Origin: Liolophura sinensis
Lineage: Eukaryota > Mollusca > Polyplacophora > Chitonida > Chitonidae
Assembly: GCF_032854445.1 (NCBI RefSeq)
Contig: NC_088301.1
Coordinates: 52,751,187-52,815,186, forward strand
Direction: 5' to 3'
Length of the DNA: 64,000 nucleotides
The first letter of the stretch is position 1, and each line of letters starts with the position of its first letter. Under the pieces are notes generated by a model. The model was not told where the DNA came from. It ran no database searches and was given only the letters and a program-made list of their open reading frames with translations. The position numbers and the translations under genes are program-made. Shown here piece by piece: positions 14,401 through 30,200 of this stretch.

Positions 14401-15108
14401 TTTGGAATATCTTGAAACAGATTGGAATGAGTGAAATGCTTTTGATCTTCAAGGTAATGTAAAAGGGTTTGTGTGGTGGAGGATATTGAATTTCTCAAGG
14501 GGTTCCTTGGCAACCAGACAAGTATTATAGAAAGTCATTCAACCTTACTGCCAATTCCAGTGCTAACAGCTCCATCTGGTAAGTGACAAGCCATACTCAA
14601 CGTTCACACAAGAAGAGCAATGGCAAAGCTTAAAGAGAATAACACTGGTCAACAAAACTTCCAAGCTAATTCTACAGTATATTAACTTTCTGGAACAGCT
14701 GCATTTTCAACACCTCTCTTCTTTATCACATACTGGACATTCACAGCTTCAACCTTAGCTTTATCACACATATGATTGATAAGAGATCAAGAAAATGTAA
14801 TAAAGCACATGAATCTGTTGTAGGAAAATCCAAAAAAGATTGCATCTTGTGTTGTACACCATCTCTCCAATGAAAACACACAAATCAATGAGTGTCTCCA
14901 TCTATACACAGACACCTCCTGGAGGCAGAAGAGTTCAACAATGGGAGGTAATCCTGTAGAATGATGAGTTTGTCAAATTTCCCTTCCAGAGAATGCTGCG
15001 TTTTGCCACTTCCACTAATCAGGAAGTGTTTAACCTCTGAAGACTGACACATTTATCACATCTGCTCTCACCCTCCCTCAAAATGAAGCTAAGGGAGGTA
15101 AGTCATTC
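5431..15108. other. Noncoding, 3' flank and probable 3' untranslated region of SARM1
   Basis: Very AT-rich DNA with homopolymer runs (for example near 5560-5600, 12915-12955, 14330-14380) and many TACATGTA words. No open frame resembles a known family. The part next to 15108 should include the SARM1 3' untranslated region. A minus-strand AATAAA is present at 13020-13015, but its use cannot be judged. Confidence 0.5.
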
Positions 15109-15274
15109 TCAGCTGGGGGTTATCGCGTGTGCACCGGAACAAGAGGCATATGGCTGACCGTTTGACCCCGCATCGGAGACAGAACACTCGGTGGGGAGTT
15201 GCTTAGGTTTGGCAGGTTGTCGTAAAAAACGTTCAAGCTTATCAACACACGCATCCTGATAATCATGAATCCAC
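15109..15274 (-). CDS. SARM1: SARM1 coding exon 8: end of TIR and C-terminal tail
   Basis: The exon starts after AACCAG (AG at 15276-15275) with the last base of Lys681 and encodes residues 682-735, ending at TGA (15111-15109). [17 protein letters not shown] matches the last TIR helix of human SARM1 (WSHEYQEATIEKIIRFL). About 34 further residues, rich in Ser, Pro and Cys, form a tail without recognisable similarity, as is usual for the variable SARM1 C-terminus. The 3' untranslated region must continue below 15109; no poly(A) signal close to the stop stood out. Confidence 0.92.
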
Positions 15275-18200
15275 CTGGTTTGAAAAGAATAAAAAAGATT
15301 CCTTTATTCATTTACTTTTTTAATTTTCATTATTATTCAACACAATAGTCAAGAATTTTTCTCATACAGGATGACAACAAGTTTTATGGGAAGAGGACAC
15401 TGATTGTTTGGAGAGCAGATATGTACATGTATGTCAAACTCAGGTAGAAAACAAGTAGTTTGCAGCAAACGCCATGCAAGACCACACAAGAACGCACTGT
15501 CAACTGATTACTGTCACCACTGCCCCAAGATTACTAAGAGTTTGGGGATCAAAGAAACTCAATGTCCTAGAATGGGCAATAATCAGAGTAAGACATAAAC
15601 TTTGTTAAAAGGTATTCAGTGCCTTACTTGATTCCATTATAGCAGCAAACTTTCCTAATGTCCTCTGGTAGCTGCTCCATTGGTGGCCATTTGAAGTTAA
15701 ACAACACTGGGACAATGTTACAGCTGGCAGCTAAGGCTGTGGCAATTTCCTGCACAAAAGAAAATATATGATTTATCTTTAGTTTAATCTTTACACGTAT
15801 ATTATATTTCTCTGCAACTTATGGTTTAAATTCACCCAAGATTGTCACATTTATACATAATTTGTTGGCAAATGTTCCAAGAAATACATGCCAATAATGT
15901 ATAAATTTCAATTACACATGCCTGTATAAAACAACAAAAACTAAGTAAAATAAATAGTTACCCTGTGAATCCAATCAGTGTTGTCTTCATCAACAATGCA
16001 TCCATCGAGGGCTCCTTCGGACAAAACTAACACAGCATTTTTGGCAGCTCGGATTTGACCCAAGAGACGGTCATTTAGGTGACCATTCTCTTGACGGTCA
16101 AGATCAAGGTAAACTTTAAACCCTCTCAGCTGTAGGTGGACTTTTAATAAACTGCAATTTTAAATCAACAAAAAGATGATTAATGTAGAATGTTTTCTCA
16201 GAATAGCACATTATATTTTTTTACACGTTTTCTTAATATCATACTTAGCTTCTTCTTCACATCCTTTGCTGCTACATAGTATACTCTACATCTATTTCTA
16301 TCCAACATATCCTAATCATTCAAAGATACTGTAATTCTTCAGCCTTTTCAGATGTTTGCCAGGTGTTTATTCAAGTATATTCTACAGGCATTATTGTGAA
16401 GACTGATAAAATTATATTTTTTGTGAAGTCAGGAAAATTGCCTATCCAACCAATGTAGTTTTGTCTCCAAAATCAAATTAAATATGTGCATAAATTGCAC
16501 TGAAAGTTGCTCTGTCATATATGAAAAGGTTGAGGAATTAGGGTACACACAAAACAGAACAAAACAACACAGTATACAAATACAATTCTCTAATACGCAT
16601 ATATAGCCTGGGCTAGACTGATTTATTTTACAGAATTTTTCTCTGTTTTTTTGAAGGCTTTGGAAAGAATAATTTCTTTGTAAATTAATCAAAACCCCAT
16701 TCAAATTAATACTTAAAGTAAACAGACAAAGAATACTTTGTTAAATATATTATTATCATATTCATCTAAGGTTGGAGAAGCAAGAACACTACCACAATAT
16801 ATCAGATAAATGACAAACGTCAAGATTTCAAACCGAAGTTGCTGAGGAAATGACAAGAGATATATTTGAAAGCACTGCTTTACTTTTCAATGCCTGATCA
16901 ACTAAGATTTTATCAGGCATGAAAACTCAAAACTGAAAGATTTTGTTCAAAACCAGAGCAAAACTTTCCTCTAGTTCTCAGGGAGATAAGATGACTTACA
17001 CAGAAACTAACCACTATAATAATAGTCCACACTTATAATGTATATGGACAAATATATTGCTTTCATCACAATGCTGATGCTATACCTTGCCAGTTGTGAT
17101 CCGTTTGAGCGCCTGTAACTAATAACAACATCTAGCATTTTTCGTTCTGGTTCCTCGGAAGTTGGACTGTCAATATCAGCCCCGTCTCTCTCGGACTCTG
17201 GCTTAGAAGCAAACCCTATCGCTGAAAGAACATGCCACAAATTACATGTTACATTCATATAGTGTATATATTTTGTTGCCAATTGCATAATGAAGTCACA
17301 TTTCAGACATGAAATGTATCGTGGGATGTTCACAGTGGAAATAGGTAAGTAGAAATTAATTACAAATGTCAGAAACTCTGATTTTAAGTTGAGGAATAGC
17401 AAATTTTCTATGCTGACAGCATCTCTGACGTCATGATCCTGACGTCAACCTATAGGAGAAAATCTGTGGACGCTATGAGAGTTTGGAATACCAACCACAA
17501 GTGAGAAAAACATATCCACTTTCTGAAATATTTTAAGAATCTATCTATTAGGTATTAAAGATGGCTTGCACCAACTCCATACATGTCTGAAATTTCAATG
17601 ATTTGGGTTCAGCAGAGTGTGAACTCTGACCAGCTATGTCAAAGTTTATGTCAGTCATGTCAATCTCAACAGACTTTAAGTGTACATGTACACATATAAT
17701 GAGGTCTTCGCAATGACACCATGTATATGTTTCGGTAATTCTGGAAGTGTGACGTCACAAGCAAAATACGAATTTGAAAGTAGGTCAAATATCACTGTGC
17801 CAACCACAATCAGTAGTTTTGGAGATCCACACTGTTAAGCCAAATATGAATTCTGACTACCACAAAGAAGGCCAAACAACATGCACGTACAATATTATCT
17901 GACAATGTTAATTTTCAGTATGCTTCCACTGGACCAAAAGTAAACTAGTTCAATAAATTTTATAGTGAGAAATTAATTTGGTAACAAACAGTCTACTCCA
18001 AGGGCAGAATGTTTCAATCATGAATGAATACACAAATATCTGAGGCTAACTGACTCTTGCTGAAACTGTGAAAAAGTTGCCCCACACATGTACTTCTAAA
18101 CAATTTTTTAGAGACTTTTATAGGGTTTTTATCGTGAACATTAAATTTCAATGTCCCAGAGACAAATTTTCTTCTCTCCATGTAAAATGCTGAAGAGCTA

Positions 18201-21200
18201 CAATCACACTTATGAGGCTGATGGTCAAACTACACAGTGAGTTACTCAGCAGCATGTGAGTAATACATGTAATACATGTACCATAATTCCAGCACACAGC
18301 AAGCCTTTTTTGAATTCCAAATTAAGCAGCAAAATTGAATAGAATGTCACACATTTTGAGATGCAGCTGAAAAGTAATGAATATTGCGTCCAACAACTGA
18401 TTTCCCAAGTTTAACTTTTAGTATTATTTTGCTACATGTGTGTCTTCAATGCTCAGGAACTAAATATTTCATCTACTCGTTTTTTCATTTTCAAGTTCAC
18501 AGTTAAGAACATCATGATGTAGTCACTTTTACAGAGAAACATCCCAGACACCACTCATGTACCAATTATTGTGAGCATTTTAAGCTACACCATTAAGTAC
18601 TGATATGTAAATGTGAGCAAATGGGGAGTTTCACGTTCAAACTCTTTTATCCGTAAAGGTAAAAACAGTCCAATTGTATCATGAGACTTGTGATTAATTT
18701 ATCGATCACCTGTCTCGATGTGTTCCGGAGGCACAAATGACACCCATTTTCTTCAGAAACGTTTTATGTTCACCATTTAGACCTTCAGTTTTCTCCATTG
18801 TTTATCTCTGTAAAGTAACTTTTTTTACACTTTTTTTGAGATGTCTACGTTAAAGGAAATGTGATCAAAAGTAGCTGCTTAACATTTTTGACAGGTCACA
18901 TGATACAGTAGGATTATTTACCTTCACCAATAAAAGAGTTCAAACTTTATTACTGATGCCTCTATTGTTACCATCCACACTTTCTCTTTTATGTGTGTGT
19001 TTGAACAAACCAAAACACATAGTTGTACATGAATTACAAAGCAATATTATATGATAATGTAAATTTACCTGTAAATTTTTCTACAATGTTTATACGATGA
19101 ACTCCATTGTCTATAGCACAGTCCTCTTTGAGTATTGTATTTAACTGGTCTGGCGTAAGAGTAGCAATAAGTGGCTTGGATATCCCAGCATGCACCAGGT
19201 TGAAAGTATGTTGGGCGTACTCAGGCCCAACTTTCCGCAATTCATCGGCGAGATTATCTGGATCACAGGAAGAATAGTCAGCTACCTCCTTCAGTAAGGC
19301 CAATTCTCTCATAAACCTGTAAGAAAAAGTTCAAGAACTTTTAATGACACAAGCTACAAAACAGTTGTCCCTAATAAGAAACCTATGATACTTGATTTTC
19401 ATTGGCTGATTAGAAAGATTAAAGTAATATACACTTTCTAGAGCTGTACATCACACACACTTTTGTTTGATAATATTATAGAAACACAATCATGACCCAT
19501 ATTATGTTATTATTATACAGCTGAGAAGAGATTTGATTTGATTGGTGTTTTACGCCATACTCAAGAATCTTTCACTTATACGACAGCAGCCAGCATTATA
19601 GTGGGAGAAAACCCATGACCATCCCCATGTTGCTGGCAGACAGTTAAGAAGAGAATATGGGCGTCTTAAACCCTTGGTGAGAAAATTTAATCCTTGGCCG
19701 TAGCCCAACACAACATGCTTTTAAAGTCCATACACCTTTCTCAACATGTGGATAATTTACACAGGTAAAAAATCTTTCCCTCTTGCGTTCCCATTCCAGA
19801 ATCTAAAAGCTTTCCTAATTAATATCTATTAAAATATTCAGCCAACAATCAAGGATATACGGATATGTTAATGCAGTTAAATTTTTTTTTTTTCACATCA
19901 TCACTCATTTTGGCTTCTTTACAATAATCCCAAGATCAAGCACAATGTTATTACAAAGTACCAGTGTCATACATTATGAACACATGCTTCATCCATTACA
20001 GAAAATGTGCTTTCAAACAATTCGATTCACTGTACACACTGATCAAATTAGACTGTGGAATGAAATTTACCAAGCTTATGAAATAAAGCTTGTCCTATTT
20101 TCATTTCAACATATGAATATGGCTTAACGATGCATTGCAATGGCTGCATGGATATTCACACAAGGTATATGCTTTTCATAATCAGAAAGAGCAACATGTA
20201 GTTGAAAAAAATAAATAAATAAATGACAGATATACTGCAGCAATTAACAGCACTGTTTTTAAACATTCTATTTCACTTAATGTTTGGTTTGTAAAAATGC
20301 ACTTAAAACGATACTTTTGGTGTTATCAGATAAAATTATCAAACTCCGCAACATAAACCTTTTAAATGGCCATATAAGTCTTTTATAATTTTATACTGGT
20401 TTAAATTGACAGTTTTTTTGTTGGTTAGTTCAATAATACTATGGAAGAAGTTGAGGCATGACCACATAACAGATCATGTGAAACCTTTCACAGTTACATT
20501 GTGATGCCTAGACCTTTTTCATTATAATTGTTGCTCAATGTTTGCGCATACAAACTGAAAATGAGCAACTTATTTTAACAACTATAAACAAGTAAGTACC
20601 TTTTTCTTGACACTCCATTTGTCATGCCAAGGTCCCTTTCAAGCTCCCTTTCTGTCAGCGTCAATAATAACTCCCCATCTACCCTGTTCTCCTTACAAAA
20701 GCTGCATCCAAAGTTTTCAAAGCCTGTAAGATGACAAATATCCAGATCTGCTATTACATCAAGCAGGCAATATCAGGCAAAACAAATAAACAAGTTTGTA
20801 CATGTAGTTGAAAATAGTTGACAAAACAACAATTTACTATAGCTACTATACACACAGTTCTGTTTTCAGGTCTAACAGAAAAAATTAAGACATGCACATA
20901 CATGGAAACAAAATAGACAATACAATGGCACAGCACAAACATTTAACACATTTACATCCGATGTCTACATGTGTATGATTTATTTGTGTTAAATTTAAGA
21001 AAAAAAAAGCTGAGCTTTTTTTTTTAAACACTTCTCTGTAGTAGCCATGTAACCATGTATCTACATGTATACACAGCACTGCATGTAATATACATTCACA
21101 TCCTACCTACAGAAAGAATTACCCACAATACTGGTACAAATGGAAGAAGGGTTTCTTTTTCTTTGTCCTTGGATGTTTCAAATGAGTCAGAAACTCTGTT

Positions 21201-24200
21201 CCTCAAGCAAAGTTTTTTTGGCTTCTCCCTTAAAAGTTAGGATCAAAGGCGGCAAAGGATGGCTGCTTCTCCAAAGTAAACCTTTGCAAACGAAAGGCTA
21301 ACATGTGACATCAATGCGCAATGTCTTTGAAAAGCCATGTAATAACTTATCACCAGGCTTACAGCTTGGTAAAACATCGACATCTACATGGAGACTGTAC
21401 CAAAGTGAGTCTGCGTTCTATGTTCACATGCTGTACAAACAGAGCTAATTTACATATTATCAATCTAGTCGCATTCTCTGGACTGTCCTAATCTAATTAC
21501 TCTGCTCCGGCAGCACCGTCTTTACGTCTTACAAACAGTTGGCAACTGGTTCGCGTTTTTCACACAACTTATTAATTCCTCTTAGATGGCCCACAGAATA
21601 AAAGCAACCCTCCCTCGAGATACCTCAAAGTAATTACCTTTCCCACAGAATATTTTTTATCATATCAATTTCCATATTTTTGAATTCCCTGTCAATGAAG
21701 GGAGATCAGTGTGTTTTTCACACTCAGTCTTGTATACAGCGTTGGCCAAAAGGACAACCTCAGTTGGTGTAATTGCCTTCATGCTGTAAATCCAGCTGCC
21801 ATCTTAGGGCTTACCAAAAAGCGCTATCGGCTTCAACTGTGCTTGGGAGGAGTGTCATAAACAATATTGCATAATACATGAATTAATCCAGCCAACACAA
21901 GGAAAATGAGAAATAATTCAAGAAAACAGACAAAATGGAAGTTTGGCAGCTGTCTCTGTGTCTGAGATACATGTACATGCAGCTAGGGAAATTCAGATAA
22001 GGCAATGGGACCAGATAAAGCTTATGTCCCTTACAACAAGATAAAGCCATATGGATCATCAATTTTTTTTCTACTCAATGGATTTCAACTTGAATTCAGA
22101 AAATGTTTTCTGTCATGTCAATCATTCAAAAGACCAAAATCTAATAAACAAAAAAAAAAGGTATTTGAGGACCGATTTAGTACAATATCATATGTGCATT
22201 AAAAGTATGATTTATGATACAATATATAAGAATGTGAAAACTAAGGATTGTGAAATTGTGTAGGATTCATACACAAAAATAAATTAACAAAATTCTATGA
22301 AACACTGAGGCAGGGAAATACAAACATAATTTTCTTGAGTTCATTTGTTCCTGTGGGAAAGACAAAAAAAACTCACCATTCCACCTTTTTTCTCTTATTC
22401 AAAATATCTGATCCTGTCAACTGCAGTATTCTTGCAATTAATGTGGCATCCTACCCCTTTGGAGTTTTACAGTGGTTTCAAATGTACTCCAGTATAACAA
22501 CAAATTGTTACACCAGATGAACATGCCTGTCAGATAATTCACCATTAATGTATATCATTCAATATTATTGATGACTGCAGTTGCTCGGTTCAGAAGTCAA
22601 TAGTTTGGTAAATGATTCTGAGACTTTACTAGAAAAGCAAATGTACTGATCAAAATTCTCTAAAACTTTTTTCCGTATTTTTTCACCAATGTTTTTCTGT
22701 TCTTTTTCTTTTTTATTACAGAGGCCAAAACCCCAATGTAATACATTGTTCATCCACTTTCAGAAGGGTTGATTCCAGATTGATTGGGATTTAATGCATC
22801 TTTGGCAGCATTTCAACCATCTATGGCCACCATAGTTCCTTCCATTATTAGAAGAAAAAGAGCCTCTTCCATCAAAAAACTTGATCTGAAAGTTTCTACT
22901 ACAAATATGCCATGATGCAGGAGGAGGATATTTTTAGGCTTTTACACCAAAACCATCCCTGGAAACCTATTGATAATACATCACCAGTTGCCTTTTCAGC
23001 AGTTGTCTGCCCTTTGGAATCAAGGTTAACAAGTTACCGTAGAACATCAAAGAAGGTCTCTAAAAGGTTGATTTCCTGAAAGATTTATACTGTATCTGTA
23101 TCTCTATCATGATTGAGTCATATGACGGAACAGTAATATTGTCAATACAGACTTGCAAATGAATGGAATGGAATGGGATGTGATAAAATAGTCAACCTGA
23201 AGACTAGGCCTCATCTGTATAAACATACAACACAATCTACAAACCTTTTTACAGTAAGGTGTACATGACTTTTTTTGTTATGATCCAACACTTGAAACAT
23301 TATTTCAGCCAGTTTATGTACTAACATACTTCTGATTAGTCCACCTTTTAAACGATTTTAACCATTAGAATTGGTGTTTATTGGTTTTCTTAATAGTTTA
23401 ACAAATGCATCTGTACACATATGTGTACAAACATATTCTTATTTCAATATAAAGACATGTTTGTCCAAATAGATCTGTAACAGGTACTTTATGGGAATCA
23501 CAAAGTTGACACTAACATGATACACATGTGTACAGTGTAACTGTAGTTGTTATGAACAATCCAGATTAAACATGCATGCAGAATACATGTAAAAAGTGTG
23601 TTAAATATTTATTAGCTGAATTTATTGCATTGTAAATCCTACCTCGATATTTTTAATAAAACAATATTAGTCTACTGAACATATATAAATATTCCACAGT
23701 GGGCATTTTTATGAGCGCATACCTGTGTTTTCTTTCCAGCGCATATTGATATATAATGTTGCCTTGTTAAAATTATAAAATACCATGCAACCTGCATCAG
23801 AAAAACAAATTTCTTCCAAAAGTGCCTTTTATCCTATATCTTCCAATCATTCTGCTTGTAGTGATCACATTATTAGAGCAGCTATAAAGCCACTGATAGC
23901 CACAAAGCATGAGTGTCGACTGAGATATGGCACCACAACGCAGTGGATTTCTTACAAGATGTTGGATTCTTTCCAAGGTATGAATTGACCTGTTTTGTAT
24001 GAAAAGTCGATCAATTGGCAGTGAAAGGCTAGAATGTAATTGTAATAAGATGGATGAGGTATAAATCACCAGAGAATGGTGCAACCAGATGGATGAAAGT
24101 GGGGATGATCCCAGGTCTATGTGCCTTCCATCCACATGCATATCTCTTCTCGATGAATACTTTTATGGGCTAAGGAAATTATCAGATATTTTGAGTGCAA

Positions 24201-27200
24201 TGATAGTGTTATTACAATGTACCCAAAGTTTCACATTTTGGACTAATCTTAAATGTTTCACTGTTGTACATGAACCTATTCTAATAAAATATTCAGTTAC
24301 CATGACACATTAATGTTCATCTGAATTCCTTGCTGGTGGAAAAAAAAATGATAAAACATGTAAACACGATTGATGAAAAGGCTGGGGAAGTTCACAACCT
24401 GGCCTCTTAGAGAAACCAAAGATACTGGAGTATACATGTACACGTAAATGCCAGAAAGTTGTTTTAGAGATTTGTTTTTTATATTGTACATGTAGTTATT
24501 TAGGTTCAAGTTCTGACAATCGAAGATTTTAGCCACCTCTGTTGGGGTTGAATTTTGTTGCTCAATTTAAGGCTTTTAAATTCATAATCATTACAGTTAT
24601 GCCTGCTGTGATAACTATTTAAAATCTCTATGCACATATATACTTCTATAAATTATTGCAATGCACGAAAATATAGTTGTATAGTCATACTGTATAGCTG
24701 GAGACCAGGTGAGGATCGTGTATGACTAATTGAGAGGATATTGTCTCTGTGTAGCACTGTATCACAATCAACAAGCAGAAATACATATTAAAGCCAACTT
24801 TCAATTCTGACTGGTGTGTCTGTCATGTACACATATATATAACTATATGCCTATGTACCTGGGGTATCCCTACTGGTAAATATATTACAAGACTTGTACA
24901 TTTACATTATGTGTCCCCAGCCACAACCAAAACACACATCCACCACATTCACAGCAATGATCACTTTATCATAAATACTGCATGCACTTACCAATGAGGT
25001 GAAGCCATGTTTGTACATCGTTTGTTGACCAGGAATACACATCTTGACGGAGTTTTGGAGGAATATCCTCGCCAATAGTTTGAAGGGCTCGAATTGCCAA
25101 GTTAGCTGCTCCTTCATTCTCTATTGAGCTAGCTACTCTTTTTAATGGATTGATAATGCCTATTTCATAGAAATCCTGAAAAATATAAAAAAAAAAAGAG
25201 ACACATTTACGATGGAAAAACTGGACATTGATATTTTTCTTGCATTTTTACTACATGTACAATACAGATATGACATACATGAATGTTGGGAACAGATCTA
25301 CATGTACAGGTATACTGTATATAATCTCAACTTAGTATCACAACCATTACAAACACCAGCAAAACCTACATGTATGATATAAAGACAACAAAAACAAAGC
25401 ATCAACTTTTTAGACAAGAAAAATATATACTGAAGAAAATAGTTCCAAAAAACAGTGGCCTTCAAGTTGTAAATTAGTCATCAGTTAAAGATAGCAATAC
25501 AGATACATATATAAATGTATTTTGTACATGATGTTGCAAATGTGTCTCTGATTACGACAAAAAGAAGGAAGCCAGAAGATTAAGCAAGAGTACATGCATT
25601 TAAAGGGTTATCCAGCACTCAGCAGAGCTAGGCCAATGCACTGTTCATGTTCATGTATAGTAAAAAGATACGATACGGTGGAAGACGTATAGATTTTTCT
25701 CTGATTGAAAAACTGCACAATTGAACATCGATCCTGGAAGAGAGTTAAGGGGTAGAGGCGCAGACGGTGAAGGAGCTGGGAGAGCAATCTCTGTACTCTC
25801 ACACATTTGCTGATTAACCAAGGCTCAACCATTCTAACCTGGCCTCTGTAACCGGGACTGGGAACAACAGTCTAGGTTACTGTAGCACAGACCAAACCAG
25901 CAGCCAGACTGGGAAAACCCTCATAAACTTTCATCCCCATACGCCGCATACGAAAAAATCTAACGGCCTGTTTTCAGCTCCAATGAAATGTATAAAAGAA
26001 GCAATACTTTAATTAAATCTGCCAATCATCTCCCACTCCAGGATCACAAGGATACGGGTCCAGGGTCTAAGGGTAAGATGTCCAGGTGAAATTTACTTGA
26101 TGACAGAGAGACATGCTTCATTTGATCTCCTCCAGAGAAGACCATGCTCCACTGAACTGAGGTGAATCCATGTATGCAATGAATCACTACACAAGCTAAA
26201 TAAATGGCCAAATCAAAAGCCTGAAGCCTCCTACTCTTATTTCTCCAATACCTTGCCCAGCAATCGACACAGATACGAAGTCGTGAGCTTTTCATGTTTA
26301 ATATTATATACCTCAAAGAATAAAATATTCATATTGCACATACATGTACATTCATCATATATGCTCTCTTAAGATGCAGGGTACATGTGAGGAAATGAAA
26401 ATGCTTATACCATGTTGGCAGGCTACCATTTTCACTTAAAGTTATATTAGTTAGATTATCTTCTTCTTCAGCTTATACAATATCTGCAATTGTATCTTAA
26501 TCAAATATAACAATCCCACATTTATATGTACATTTAACTGAGTATTCCAGGGCAACACAGTCAACATGCATTATATAATTGTCTCCCTTGCTCACAAATT
26601 GTTTCAAATATTAAATGAATTTCAAAAACAAATATATATATGATTGGTGTTTTATTTAGGACATAAATGTACTGAAGAATATTTAATTTTTATGGGGGGA
26701 GGAAACTGGACAGAGCTGTAGTGGACTTGTAGTGGCAGAATTCGTATGAGTCGTTATCATTTATCAAACAGTATGGTACATGTACCAATATTCTCTGACA
26801 GCCAACATTCTCCAAAATTTTGGAGTTATGTAGTCAAAACCTGTACAATAAGCACAGATCTCATGTTGCTTGGCAACTACCACCTCCATGTAAATGTATT
26901 TAGCACTACTAAGCAAAATATTGAGCCTATTAAATCAATTCCTGAAAACTGTTGACTTCAGTAATGTAAGAGTAATAGCATCATGATTTTGTACATGTGA
27001 GAATTACACCAAATCCAACACATGTATACCACAGGAATGATGCCAATGATGCTAATTTACCTATTAGGCAAGCCATTCCATGTATACATGTATGTAGATC
27101 AGGCACTACTAGGTACTATCTGTTTCCTCTGACGTCAAACAAGAAGAGTGTACTATACAATGTATTGTGTCCAAGCTTGGTAAAAAATTAAATATGGCTA

Positions 27201-30200
27201 TTACAATTATTTACAACAATGAAACTGAGATGATCATGTGACAACAGTAAATTACGCTGGTATAATTATACATCCTCTGTAACCCTAGGATAGTGTATGG
27301 ACACACCAGCAAACAAAGAAGAGTCATTAAAAAAAACTAGAAGTATTATTTACTCTTATTCTGTGAAGGAAATACACAAAATAAACAAAACCTGACTTGC
27401 CAAGATTCTTTTTCACTTTGGTACATGTACACTGTAGCATCATGTGGTGTTATGCAAAATACTACATGTATATGTGACCCCATTTACTTGTCACTCACTA
27501 TTCTGGTCTGGAAAAACTAGACACATTAAAACTATAATACAGCAGCAAGAGAAAAGTATTGCCATTCTATTTGTACTGCCTGCTTTAATGGACCAATCAG
27601 GAGCAGTGATAGCTTTCCCTTTTCTCAGAAAAACTCTAACAAGGATGGATGGGACATATGACACCAGCCCAGAGCCAGCAACCAAGGTAATATCCATTTT
27701 TTCGTCTACATATGGCCAGTAACAATATCCAGTGAAAAAATCCAAGACGTTCAGAACAGGGACAAAGACATGTTATGATGTAGGTGTAAGAATCAAACAC
27801 CATTCACACCACTCGATCCATCACCACATTGCTATATGTACACTACATACACTTGATAAATTTTTTTGAAGTTAAGATAAATGTACATATGTATTTTCAC
27901 ACACCTTGGTACAGGCTACTTAACACAAGCCAGACTTGAACCTATAATGATCACTTTTATAATGTTTATATAATATGTATGCCACCTAAACCATTCATTT
28001 ACATGTTTATATTCTTAACTAACAACTTGATGAAATAACAATAACAATCACACCTACATTTATGCACCTGTTGTCATGCACTGCATAATCACCACTGATA
28101 AACTGTTGGTACATATACATGTATGTTCATAAAAATAGTGTATTGAATACCCTCACTAGTCTTTTAAGCACAGTTTAGATGAGACAGTGTGTTTATAAAG
28201 TAAAGGAAGTGCGCTGCCACCCGTTCTACTTCGACATTGTTACTGTTCTCCAGTTTTGGAGGTACATTGAGTTATATTCTGACATTTCACATCGGAAGAG
28301 TTGCTATGGACTAAACTGTTGATTTAAGCCTAAATTTCACTCCTACAGGCATCCACAATCTTTTTAACCTTCTAAAACTACAGGATTAAAGTACACGTTT
28401 GTTGGACTAAGTTACAGCTGGACCTCATGTGATATTTCAGTCTATTAGTTTAATGGTTAGCTTAACTGTAAGCCACAATCACGAGAGACAATATAGTAAA
28501 AAGACTATACGGACCTATCCTGGAGGAAGCAGGTGACAGACACAGCTCATCACAGCAGTGTTGATTGATATCCCAACTGAAGATTACACTACAGGCAACA
28601 GACAATGTCTATACATTGCCAGATACGGACACCGGTCAATGTCTATACAGTGTGCTTTACAGACTGTGATATATGTGTACAATATGTTGCAAAATGAGGT
28701 TTACAGGAACATTTCCATCATATAGTAGTATATATAAGCTCATTATGTAAACCGACAGTTCTTTTGTGCATCATAAACTTGACAATGAATTAGACCCGAC
28801 ATTACTTGATAGACAGTTACATATGCTGGTATTTACAGATAAAGGGAGAGAACAGTATGAAAAAGTTCACACTGAACAATGTAACAAGTTACAGAAATTA
28901 TGGAAAAACGTGAAACAACACCTTACACTATAATAATGTTATATCTCTTCACCAGACTGAAAGTAATATCAGGGATAGTATGGACACATACTATATAATG
29001 AACAATCACAACAGTATATTACTTTCCTTACATGTAATAACATACAAGAAAGTCAACATGATTTGGACTGTCACCTCTCTTTATTGAAAGCCTATGAACT
29101 GCTAGCATTCAGATGCAAAAACGCATACAGCTAACACTGGAGACACAGTCACATTACTCATCTGTGTCTATGCGAATATCAAAGTCAATAAATCAGGACA
29201 TTCTGTGAAATCTTCTATAAGCTCCATTTTGACTACAAAGAACACCTGGATTCAGGTAGAATTAGATGCCAATCTTGGCCTGCTGAAAAAACAGAGGGAA
29301 GTAGCAGGGACAGCAGCAGAGGTCAAAGCTTTACAGGCTATACCTGAAAAAAAAAAACGCCATGGAGGAGTATATCATCATCTCCATACTAGTGGATCAT
29401 AGTGAGGAACGTACCCAACGTTACGTGGAATCTATACCGATGCAGAACTATTGGTTATCAGCAACGCTACTCTTCCACATCACACTAAACCCCAAAGTGC
29501 TAAGTTTCCACCCATCAGCTAACTTCGCTAATGACAAAACACAACCTAACTTGGTCTCAAGCACAGATACATCACTTTCCTTGGATATCAGTCATTTCCC
29601 ACTGGAGAAGAAACTTCTACTGTCTCGACTTACTTCCTACAAAGACCAGCTTGAAGAGCGCTACGGTGCCCCAGAGTTGGTCGAAGCTGCTCTTAAGACA
29701 AAACTGCAGAATTTCCCCAAGCTTACCAACAAGGCCCATAGGAGGCTGTATGACCACGCCAAGATCCTGTCAGAAATTGAAGCCATGAATGAGGGTGAGA
29801 GATACAAAACTCCACTCTCATACTTTGATGCTTCATCTGGTGTGTCTCCTATAGTGTACAAGCTGCCATACAACATCCATGAGAAATGAACAAATCAGGC
29901 TATGATCTACAAGAGACAAAAAAGTATCAGATGTCAGCAAGACCAAAAACGATCCCAGTTTTCTGTATGACGGCAACCAGAACAATCCAGCTAGACCGAA
30001 AACTGGTCAGCCACACCTGAAGTCACTGGTCTCTGCTAGGACATCATCTAGGAAGCAAAATCCATGATTGATACTCATACACCAAAATGCCAGTTGCACA
30101 AAACATTCCTGGAATGACTGCAGAGGTTTCACAACCAAGTCACCTGAAGACAAGGCACTGATCAAGAAACATGGCATCTGCTACCGCTGTAGCCCTTCTT

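Noticed and set aside
16429-16704. Minus-strand frame of 91 codons within SARM1
   Set aside because: Lies inside intron 5, with no similarity and no need for it in the continuous SARM1 chain.
17007-17402. Minus-strand frame of 131 codons read as one gene
   Set aside because: Only 17086-17221 is coding (SARM1 exon 5). The rest is intron read through past the acceptor and donor.
23797-24141. Minus-strand frame of 114 codons in SARM1 intron 2
   Set aside because: No similarity to any family; the plus strand also carries open frames over the same bases.
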